64,000 nucleotides of DNA from Schistosoma mansoni (lineage: Eukaryota > Platyhelminthes > Trematoda > Strigeidida > Schistosomatidae). The notes under the pieces are model-generated. The model was given only the letters and a program-made list of their open reading frames with translations, was not told where the DNA came from and made no database searches. The translations under genes and the position numbers were made by a program. Every line of letters starts with the position of its first letter. Within the stretch, counting starts at the first letter, position 1. The stretch is from NCBI RefSeq assembly GCF_000237925.1, contig NC_031502.1, forward strand, positions 20,086,909-20,150,908. Direction: 5' to 3'. Shown here in pieces: positions 48,701 through 60,700 of the stretch.

Positions 48701-51700
48701 TCAACAGTGCACATCCACGATCTGTCATAATTATGACTAATACTAGTGTTCTTTCATCGAAGGTTCTAGAAGTTTAAGGTAACTGCCAACCTTATAAACA
48801 CATTCTATACTTTATAATCATCCTAGTTTTTGAAGTAAAGCTTATCTTACGTTTTTATCTCCTAATTGTCATGAAAGGTTCAAGTGTAGACAGTTGGAAA
48901 AGTCTAGAAATACACATAGAAATTGTTGCTTCAAGCGTTCAGTATTAATTTGTTTAATTTGGTTGACGTTTCTTTAGCAAAACCTTTTTTCTGCAGGATG
49001 GGGTTCCCGACCCCATATCCAACCCTTCTCCTCTTTTATCCGGGCTTGGGATCGGCCCTAACTCTAGAAGAGCTACAAGCGGAGTTAAGCATTCCGTATA
49101 TCCTACATAAATTGATTCTCTATTTGATGTGTTTATTTATTTATTTTAGTCTTAAAGAAGAAATCAATTACCTTGAAACACAGAATCGTGAACGATTAAT
49201 TCAAATTGAAGAGAAACGTGATCACTTAGTAACAGATTTAACCAATAAATTGAATGAGGCACGTCAAACACATCAACATGAATTAAATGAATTAAAACAT
49301 TCACATAAGTAAATTTTCTTTTATCTTTTAATAAAAAATTCTATATTTCCAATTATCATAGAGTATAATGATGATTAACATTGTAAGCAAAGATGAATAG
49401 TGGCTAGCAGTGGAATCCAGTTTGATGTGCGTTTCGTCCTATTTGGGACTCGTCAGCTGGACGTACCTGCATCTCAGAGTTGATGTTCACTCAGTAGCTG
49501 ATTGGATAACGAGATGGCGTTTGAAGCTAAAGGTTCCGGGTTCAAGTGAACATCAACTCTGAGATACAGGTGTATCCAGCTAACGAGACCCAAATAGGAC
49601 GAAACGCGCGTCAAACTGGATTCCACTGCTAGCCACTATCCATCTTTGCTTATAATGATTGTGAAATAAGGCTTTATCGAGGCAATACTCACAGTATGCA
49701 TATATACTTATTAGAGACTGACCAGTTGCAGTCCTAACACATCAATGGGAAGATTCAAAAACAAACAATACTAAGTGAATTTGATGATTGACATTGTTTA
49801 ATAAATAAGAAAGTAATTTTTAAAGTGTTTCCTTTATTCTAGTAGTCTATCTAATGCCAATTGATGTGTATATAAAAAAAGAGCCTTAGAATAGTATATA
49901 CTTTGGGCTGTTTAATATCACAGTTATGATTCCATGTAAAACAAGAGGTTACAAGCAACTCGTATAAAGCCACGTACTATCAAGAGTTTTCGTTACTTGA
50001 TACTTTCCAACAAAGCTTATCTGCAATTTGAAGGGACTGATGCTACACATAGGATTCATACCCATGTTACTATTCAGTTTCATAGGTAGAAACGCTACCG
50101 CTGAACTACTCAGGCAGTGAATAACCTTTTGTTGAACTGATTTATGTACATTGATTGGTTAATAAGTAGTGACTGATATCGATCGTCATTCTGACGATTG
50201 CCGCTTACTACGAAACCTAGATAAAGTGTGATATTTTGCCCATTTCTCCTAACTAACAACAAAATGAATTGCCCGATAATGTCGGGCTACCTGAACTAGT
50301 GGAGAAATTCTAGATTTATAGTAGAAATCTGACCAGATTTAAGGGATCGGTAGACATTGTCCGTTAACCTATGGTCAACGTTAACGGAACAATTACTCAT
50401 AAGCTGTGTAAATTAACTTAGTTGAATTATCTAATTAGTACACTTGGGGTTCAGCGATGTCGATCACTCCTGGCCTTTGCTTCATTAAGCTAACTTTCCA
50501 ACTGTTATAATTCGTTTTTTGATCCTTAAAGTAACAGATTCTAAAACACTATTTCAAATGGAAAAACAGATCACTGAATGACCTTCAGATTAAACTGCAC
50601 AATTTCTCTATCACTATCTATTTATTTGAATATGATGTGATGATTTGTTCAACCTAAAAAGTGATTTAAATCATGAGTTGACTTCAGCTAGGCAACCACT
50701 GGACAGTTGCTTCTTCCTAGTGTGAAACTCTTCAGTTTTGCCGGTCTAATTCCAACCTCGTAGTCTAAACGTACTACTCTCGTAAGATGGTGGTTGGAGG
50801 TGGTCAACAGGAAACCCTGGACCCGGGTTTCGTGCTACTTGGCACTCGTCAGCAAGGTGTACCTGTAATCTTGAGGGAACTGATACTCCCTGGCGGATCG
50901 GATCCCGTGTCACTCAGCTTCACAGTCAGAGGCTTTACCACTGAGCTATTCGGGCCGCGACCGACCTCCTGTAGGACTGATCGATAGCATTCGATTAGCG
51001 CTAAGAAGGAATTGACACGCATGACATTGATCACCACCCAGTGATCAATCATTTGTGAGTACTACTCTCGTCCCATAGGTCTCTTGAGTTCAATTCCTGG
51101 TAAGGTCGTGGATGTTCGGTACTAAGAATTGCCATATTATGATGAAATGATTGCTGATTCCTCTCTGATCTCTGTGATTATCTAGCTGTGGTCAATTGAT
51201 GGCAAATGTCATTTTGTGAAACAATAACCACTTAAGCAATATAGTTATCCTAAATCCTGTAAAGTAGTATTTTTTCTAAAACCAATTTCAGTGAAGAAAT
51301 TGAAATGTTAAAAAAACATCATCAAGAATTAATTGATCGCCTTAAATCTTCATCACAACTTGAATTACGTACAATCACTGAATTACAACCAAATAGTGAA
51401 CAATTAAAAAATCTTTTAGATCAAATGAAAACTACTTTAATAGATTTAAGTAGATTACAACAAGAACAAATAAAAAATACAACACAACGACATGATCAAT
51501 TAGGAAGACGTGAAGATGCATTACGTATACTTGAAGATAAATTAAATCAACGTGTAAGTGTCAATGTCTTCCTTTTTTCGTTTTTCATTCATTAACGAAG
51601 GGAGTATATGACTGAAATGTTTGTTGAAATTTCTATGATACCATTTTTATAAGCGTAAATCTAATGCCATAAATTTTCCTTTTGATGTAAATTTGTTCTC

Positions 51701-54700
51701 TGAGCTGGATGGTTTAGTCGTGCAGATTTCATCGTCCTTCTGAACGACAGTTTGTGCCGATGATGTCGTTCAGAAGGACGATGAAAGCTCCATGACCAAA
51801 CCGTCCAGCTCAAAGAACAAACCTACATCAAAATCACCCACCTGAGCTACAAATCTTCTCCACCATCTCATAAATTTTCCTATAGAGATTGACAAGTTGC
51901 AGTCCTAAATATCAATGGGAAGATTCAAAAACAAACAATGCTAAATGAATTTAAACTTCACCCCATTGCACGAGCAAGTGGCTATCAGTAGCTGAGTGGA
52001 TAACGTGATGGCATTTGAAGCGAACGATACTGGGTTTGAGTTCCTGAGATGCAGGAACATCCAGCTGACGAGTCCCAAATAGGACGAAACGCGCGTCAAA
52101 CTGGATTCCATTGCTAGCCAATATCCATCTTTGCTCACTATATTAAATTTGTTTTAATTAGTTAATTATGTCAATTGACTACATGTAATTACTTGCTTAC
52201 AAAGAATGTTTAAAACCTATTGCTAACCTGATTACTAAACGACTTAACAAGAGTACCACCATGATGGTTTGCATATTTTCCACCTCTTTCTCTATCCTTT
52301 GAAGAAATGAGAATAGATCACAAAAGAAGTTCATCCTTCAATTAAATCATGGAGGTACGACTAATCATGAACAATCAGATATAGATAGGAAAGGCAGTTT
52401 CCGTCATTAAACACCTATGCAAAGGGAATTTTATTACAATTTCATAGGTTTTGTTGTCAGAATTAATTAGCGTAATCAAACATATGGTATTTTCATAGTT
52501 GAAATCACGAGTCAATTGAAGCTAGACTACTATGAGAAACCTGGAAATACTGGACGGCCGTTTCTTCCTATTGTGGGACTCCTCAGCAGTGCACATCCAC
52601 GATCCTACGGCTCCATGAGGTATTTCCTGGAGTTCTAATGAGAAGCAGTGGCCAGTGGTCTATAGGCTAAGTGCTCTGGGGTGAGACTGGTAGGTCCCTG
52701 GTTCGAATCTCGTGAGGCGGGATCGTGGATGCGCACTGCTGAGGAGTCCCACAATAGGAAGAAACGGCCGTCCAGTATTTCCAGGTTTTCCATGGTGGTC
52801 TAGCTTCAACTGACTCATAATCTCAACTATATAAAATTACTAAAATATCCACAAAAACCCACTTCTGATTATCATTTTGTTTAAAATGATACATAATAAT
52901 GATTCGAAATTCACATCTGTCAGTAGAGATCTCAATTAAGATGTATCGAAATTCATACATGTAAATGTTTATTCTAAAGAGTAAACATTCTACATAAGAA
53001 ACCCTAATTATCCTGGTTTTTGGTTCGGATCTGTGCCTAGAGGGCACCATGACTTTCAACTGGTTGTTTCTAACCATCCAATATTAAGTTTCATTATTTA
53101 TTTATTTATCTATTTAAACACATAAATATTAGTACAAGCAAGCACTAGATAAATATGCGCCTCACAAACCTCATTTGATTTGTGTGAGAGCTGTGATACT
53201 GCCCAGGTGCCCAAACTGAAGCAGGTGGTTTTCTTAGGGGGCCACACCCGGAGCCTTTGACCTGAAAGTCTGATCAATGAGGCAGTGGAGCATCGTGAGG
53301 AGATGCAGTCCCATGGTAGCCGGTCACCAACGATTGATTCATACGCCATTTGTTTCCTCAGGATACTGGATCCAACCCATGTGCACCATTGGTTTGGAAT
53401 CAGGGTTTTCCAACTCCCCTAAGTGAACTTTCCGTGTCCACCAACCCGGATAAAGCGACGGACATTCGCTTTTCGTCCTCTCAATTTCGCAAACAACAGT
53501 AATGCCACGAGAACGTAGGCAGTGAGTAGGACTTCCCTGGTAGAGGCTATATATTCGCGTGGCCATGTGAGAGCATTTCGAGAGGGAGAGCGGACTCTCC
53601 CCACTCTCGGCCATACCAGGGCATTTGGGGGCATTAAGTTTCAAGGTACTGCGATATCGAATCCCTTAGTATACGGATTACAGTGAATTTGTAAACTCTC
53701 TAATGATTCAGCGTTATTGTTTTCTATTGTAACTTTAAATGAAATGAGTTTGAATTCGACGGTCACAATTATGAAACCCAAGTCAAGTAGGATTTCTTGT
53801 CGATTGCTTCCAATAATCTAGGATTGCGATAGCTTCATCTTATGGTATTGTTCTATATAATTAGAATACCAGTTATAAAGTAGGTTATATATATACTGGT
53901 TACTTTTCTTGTTTGGTTTTGTTGTGAATGATGATTATTTCTTCTCTGAAGGAGACTTCATTGGATTATGAACGAAAACAGATAGCAGATTCATTTTCTA
54001 AATTGGAAATTCAATTTCGTGAACATACTAAATTGGCTACAGATGTAAGCTTTTTATCATTATTCATATTATTATTGTCTTATTGATATAATGAATCAAC
54101 CTAAGTTAGATGACCAATGAAAACCTGAATGGAAGTTTAGTCCTGGTATAGGACGCTTTAGCAACGTTCATCCACGACTCCACCATCGGGAATCGAAACT
54201 AGGATCTTAAGTCACCCACGCTCTAGACCACTAAGCTAATATTCCTAAATTTGAAATTATGCGATAGTTTAAAAATGGAGAACTGCAGGACAATGAACAC
54301 ACCGATCAAGTTACAAAGCAATCGATTCAATAAAAAGATCCTTTTCAAATAGTTTATTTTCAAGACTTTACAATCCGGCTTCTTTACCTCATCTCAGTGT
54401 ACCTTTAAGTATGACTTAGCAAGGGGCATTTGCAGATCAGTCACTTCCTCCATTTGGTCACAGTAACGTGTTTGATTGTTTTAGGGATTATAATACTGAG
54501 AAATCTGATAAATATGACTAGAAGGAGTTATCTTGGGATTAACGAAATCAATGGACGACGTTTGAAGCAAATTGTAGTAGGTTCGTGTCCCGAAGTGAAC
54601 GCTAACTCTGGGATCCAGGCGCATTTAGTCAACGAGTCTCAAGTAATATGAAACTCACGTCCTAGATTCAACTACTAGTCACTATTATCTCTGCTTATAA

Positions 54701-57700
54701 GGCTTGTGATTTAAGGCAATATCAAAGTAATCCACGCAATCCAGTGTGCCAGTAACAGACTGATCAATCGCCGTTCTATGTGCAAATGAGAAAATTCAAA
54801 CAACCGATACAAATGAATATGAAAACGAGTTCAAAGAGAAATTCTTTGTTAATTCGAAATGATGTCTAGTATAGTGGGAAGAGGAATGTAACCATTGAGA
54901 AAGATTCAATATCTATGCTAACCTCGTCAATTTTAGAGGCCTCAATTTGTTAAAAATGTATGACCATGACCCACACCATTTCTTATCAGCACTGCTAGAA
55001 TGACTAACTTCTCCTATCTTCTAGGCAGCTAGCCTGCCCATTTTACATCTCATCATTTATATTCATGATCAACTATAATATAATCATTACGGATTACAAT
55101 GGATGATGAATATTGTTTATTTATTTAAACACATAAACATTGGTACAAGGAGGCACCAAATAAATATTTGCCATACTACGTCATCGGATTTGTGTGAGGG
55201 CTGGAATACTGCCCGGGTACTCAAACCGAAGCAGGTAGCTTTCTTAGGGGGTCACTTCTGGAGCATTTGAGGTAAAGGTCTAGTCTACAAGGCGGTGGAG
55301 CAACGTAAGGAGATGCAGTCCCATGGTAGCCAGTGATCAACAATAGGTTCATATGCCGTTTGTTCCCTTAGGATCCTGAAGTCTATATGCACCATTGGTT
55401 TGAAATCAGTGTTTTCCAACTCCCCTAGGTGGAGTTTCCATGTCCACTAACGCGGTTAAAGTACCGGACATTCGCTTTTCGTCCTCTTAATTCCGTAAAC
55501 AGCATTAACGCAGCGAGAAGGCAGTGAGTAGGACTTCCCTGGCAATGATTGTATACACGTGGTCACGTGAGAGCATTTGAAGAGGGAGATCTGACTCTCT
55601 CCACTCTCGGCCGTACCAGGGCATCTGAGTGCCTTATGTCAATAGTAGTTGATAATACCGTAAACATCTATATAAAATACACAGTTTTCGTAATAAAACT
55701 GAAAACAGGATGAATATAATTTTGAGCCAGTTCTAAAAACAGTTCAACTTATGAATTACAAGCTTTCGTATTCATTCGTAGTTGGATAAGAACTAATGAA
55801 TATCTTTCGGGACTTATATTTTGTTATTGAAATCTAGGATAGATGGTTAACAAAACAAGAACATGATAGATTGGCGAAAATTCAAATTAGTTTAGAAGAG
55901 GAGAGACGTTGTCTTATTGAACAATCGGGAAGAGCACGTGCTGAAATGCAACAATTAGTAGTAAGTAAATTCTGTTTATCTGCTTGATATTATAAATACA
56001 TACATTGAATACAGTGTTGATTTGTAAGTAGTATTCATCATATATTGACTCAAATTGGAGTTTGATTCCAAACCAAGTAGCAGTAGACAACTATTCTTTC
56101 CTATTATAGAATTCCTTAGTAGCTCAAATCTATGACTCTTAGCAAGCGAGCATGTGAGTTGTTAACTATGTAAAGAAACATTAATTAATTCGTCGGTGAG
56201 TACTACTGACAAGCTCCATAATACTGCCAAACACCTGTTTGATATTCCCTGGTTTTTCATTGGCCCCAGAAGTGAAGCCTATCTGTCATCGAAACTGTCT
56301 ACGAATAAAAAATTGGTCTTCACAAAACCCTTTCGTGAATATCATAATGGAATACAACCATTAAAACATTAAATAAGAAAGATTGGTTCAGCGACGAGTT
56401 GTCTTTTCGGCGAATTCTTTTTCAAAGCTGTACAATCGCAGATATATACATATATTTTTTCAGGATGATAATAATTACAATAAGCATTTGATTATTAATA
56501 GCTTAAATATTCTATTGTTGAAATCATGAGTCAACTGAAGCTGAACCACCACGGAAAGCCTGGAAGCACTGGACGACCGTTTCGTCCTATTGCGGGACTG
56601 ATGCTTGGTAACTATGAAATTACTAAAATCTCCACACACCCCCTCAGCTTAAACGTTCATCAAAAGATAGATAGGAAAATTATCATTAGGAAAGGATGGC
56701 TCAGCCTGATAAGATAAAATGTTGAAATTGAGATTAGATGTAATCAGGAGGACCGTAGAAACAGAAATAAACTAGTTGGAGGTAGAAGATTTAAGGAGAT
56801 GATGGGAGGGGAAACAGATAGCTATAGAGGAAGAAGAGTATGAAGGAGGAAAAAATTGTGAGACATTCAGACCATGGTAGAAGAAGAGGTTGCACCAATA
56901 TCTTTTGGATACACAATTCTGGCTTTCTCAGATGTATGGCTATTGCTTGGGCAATGCTAAGAAGATGTAATATAATTGTCTTTGGAAGAAGTCTACTAAC
57001 CTTGTAGATGACTTTGAACTCAGAGTCTGTCTTGATTGAATGACCTCGATTATTGAACTTCTTATTGAGCTGTTTCCTCCTCTTCTTAGCCACGCTGGAT
57101 ATTCTTCTTAAATTCTTTTGGATAAAGTACGAATCGAACAACTTATATACCTGGCTCCACATGAGCAGGTAAATGGGTAAATGCACATTGAGTTGGTCAG
57201 ATGCGGTAATTTATCTTTAAGATTATTGATGAACAATGATCGGCTGGAGAATACTATTCACAACGTTACTGCGAAGAGCGTTCTTTTTAAAGAATCAGCA
57301 ATTCTTCTCCTCAAGACGTTTGTAGCACAATCACCCTTAAAGTCGATGTTCATGTATAATGTTTACTTTTCTACTGAATTTACTTGTGTTTTAGGGGGTT
57401 TCAGATTTGTGTTCTGGTACAATATATAATTCTCAGCACAAAGTATTTCAATAAGTTTCTGTTTCTTACTTCTTGGTCGATCCTGACGATAAATATTGAG
57501 TAATCGCCAGTTAAAAGTTATCAGTCCAGTTAATCAACATCTAAATATTGCACAATCTTTCAGCTGCATATTGCCAGTAACCATGGTATCTCTGATTAGA
57601 CCTTTTGTAACTTGTACAATGAAAGGTTGTACACTTTTTTGAAACGCACCTGAATAGGTTATCCAATTAACTTACATAATGATGTGTTAAAACAAACAAA

Positions 57701-60700
57701 ATTAGATAACTTGTTGGAATATCTAGATGACAGGAACAGGTAGCCCTGATGTTCAAGCAGGCCGCCACATATCATGTCCAAGCCCACCCGACTTGGGATT
57801 GTCTCAGGCTTCAACACGCCGGAGTGCAATGTCAAGCCTCCACCTGGGGCTAAGGCATCGCCCTGGCCCAGGCATTGATATCTAAAAATAAATCAAATTG
57901 ATATAATATGGTCAGTCAGCTACAACGTAGGACCAGGCACATATATGCATCGTTCCAAGTTGCCATACCTCATCAGCACAACATGATGAACAACGAATTC
58001 ATAGAAGTAGTTAATTTAATGATGGTAATATATAAAAGAAAGATTGTGTACAAGGATATAGTACAGGAAGAAACAAAGATATGAAGCAATTTTAATCTTA
58101 TAGTTTAAGGGAAGATAGAGAGTGTATACACCTTAACCATTGTGATCGATTCTGAGCCATGTCACCCACAGTCTCCAACCATTGGTTACGATAGTCTCGC
58201 GGACCCCAACCAAGTAGTCTGCATCTACCAACATGTCTTAAACTAGAAGTTGGTGACTTCAATGAATGATGCCACATTTTTGTTTGGCCACCCCTAACTT
58301 TCTCCCAACCATCCTCAATACTAGCCAGAATTGCGCATCATGTTAATCGGTGTTCAGGCATACGTAACACATGACCCAAACATCTCAGTCGATGAAGATT
58401 CATAGTATTCATAGTATTCCATACATAACAAACTGATTTTCAAGTCTTTCTCTCTTAATACTTTAGTCTACTTTCATCAATGAACATCGTAATGCTCAAG
58501 CAAAAAATTTAGAAGAACGTAATTTAATCGCTGAAGAACATCAACGTCTACGTACAGAACAATTAAATTGGGAGGCAAAACAAAAATCAGATGAATTAGT
58601 TTTAAAAAAAGTATGGTGTATTTTTTACTGTATTCTAGTTGAATTATACTTAGTTATTACCAGAAGGGGTTTTGTGAAGATGTACTATTTTCATAGTTGA
58701 AAGCGTGAGCCGGCTCAGTTGTCTATCGGTTAAGTGCTCTGGTGCGAGACTGGTACGTCCTGGGTTCTAATCTCGCGAGGCGAGGTCATGGATGCGCACT
58801 GCTGAGGAGTCTCACAATAGGACAAAACGGCCTTAAAACAGTGCTTTCAGGTTGTCCCTGGTGATCTAGCTTCAATTAACTCACGCTTTTAACTATGAAT
58901 ATACTCAATTAATTATTTGAAATGGATCTAGGTGTAATTTTTATGTGATTTGCTTGCATAATTTTGTAGCTAAATAAACTGAAATAAGCGTGAAATTCCT
59001 AGACAGAAGGCAAATTAATTCACTTGATGTTGTTTACTTGTGTCTTCCCATTGTTATTTAGAACTGTAATTTATCAGTCTCTTATTGGCATATGTACATC
59101 TTGTGCGGACTGCCTCGATATTGCCTTAATTCACAAGTGGATAACGCGATGGTTTTCGAACTGAACGGTAACGGGCAGGAGTCCCAGAGTGAACATCAAA
59201 TCTAAGATGCAGGTACACCCAGCTGAAGAGTCCCAAATAGGACGAAACGCTCATCAAACTGGATTCCACTGCTAGCCACTATCCATCTTTGTTTAGAATG
59301 AAAAATGTTCCTGTCAACTTGAATATGTCATGGAAAACACCAAAAACATTAAAAATTTAATAAATTTCCAATCGTGAAGTATCCAAGTAACAATTAAATC
59401 ACTTAAAGTAAAGTGGGAGATGAACCACATCTTTCAAATACAATGTGTACTGCAAATCAGATTATAACACATGGATGTGTCAAATGGAACTCACTAGTTA
59501 TCAACGAAAGTGGTTTAAAGGGGTGTTCGAGTTTACATAAACATTTAAAACATAAAGCTCCGAGAAATACCAAATAAGACGGGATTTGAAAGGAAGAAAC
59601 GTCTTCGAGAATAGAATAAATGAACGATAGCATTGAAACAAGTAAAGGATTGAATGGCATTGTAATCAATAGGCATGCGTCGTAATCAATACGTCATAAA
59701 AATCAGTGAACATAAATAGGCTACTGAATAATAATAAGTATTGTGACGCAAAGCAATAAAAAGATGGAACAAGGATTCAATGGAGTGAAAAGTGATTTAA
59801 GCTATTAATAAATGCTAACGGACAGGAAATATAATTTGTTTAGGTTTTAATTTTTACATAGCTAGTATTCAGGACTACCTGTAATCCACTGTCTGTTGAT
59901 ATGTGTTCCTTCTAATCGGGAGTCTTAGCAGTGTAAATAAGGGTGGAATCAAAGACGAAAGCTCCATCTAGTTCATTACTCTTCACTTGGCTGTATCCAG
60001 TGTTGATATTCATATTGAATCTTGAAGATAATGCCTTCTACATTCCTGATTTTGTATCTCAGTCAATGACGCATTTTGAATAGACGGTTACTGGGTTATT
60101 TAGACACATATTTATCGGTATTCGTTCTTGGTTAATACTTGTGAGAATTCTTCAACTACTCATTAAAAGGCAGATAAAGTTAGTCAGTCTACTGGCTTGA
60201 CTTCAGATATCCATCAGCAGATTTCTGAAAAAATATTAAACCATTAACTAGTTGAAAGTCTGTTCACTAGACTTTAAATTATTACTTACTAAATTAGTAT
60301 ATTTCTGTAGGATGTGAGATTAAAGTTCTCATGTTTGATTCTATACTGTACACCAGATACTTATCAGTAAGGAGCATACAGCATATCTTGCAAAAATCCA
60401 AGATGATTGTTTCGAATAATCAAACATTAAACATTTTTTTTTGCAATGCTTAAACGTTCACACTATATAGGATAAGTTGATTGAACCCACTTACGGTCAC
60501 ATCGTGTTAACGCGATACTGTGTATGATTTATTAACTTATGTCGCGTAGTTATTAGAAGTAGTCAACGGGAAACTTTGGAGCTTGGTTTTGAACTGTTTC
60601 GCACTCGTAGTCTTGGAGATTGATGCTCTCCGGTCAGTTGGACCCCAAATCGATCAGCCCCTTTGTCCGAAACTTTATTAAGCTACTGGCACGACGACTA

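Larger units (their letters stand above)
52497..52860. mobile_element. Family A inverted pair with two ribozyme arms
   Basis: An antisense arm (52497-52611) and a sense arm (about 52720-52860), about 110 bases each, flank a short unique part and a tRNA-like segment. Both arms contain hammerhead cores with the same two private changes (GGAAG after helix II and CAGTAT in helix I), so one arm was probably copied from the other. Intron 11. Confidence 0.7.

Noticed and set aside
47565-51060. CRISPR-like direct repeats
   Set aside because: The two similar units are dispersed SINEs 3 kb apart with no regular spacers, in a eukaryotic intron.
57181-57429. 82-codon plus-strand frame
   Set aside because: Shadow of the Penelope-like remnant on the minus strand.
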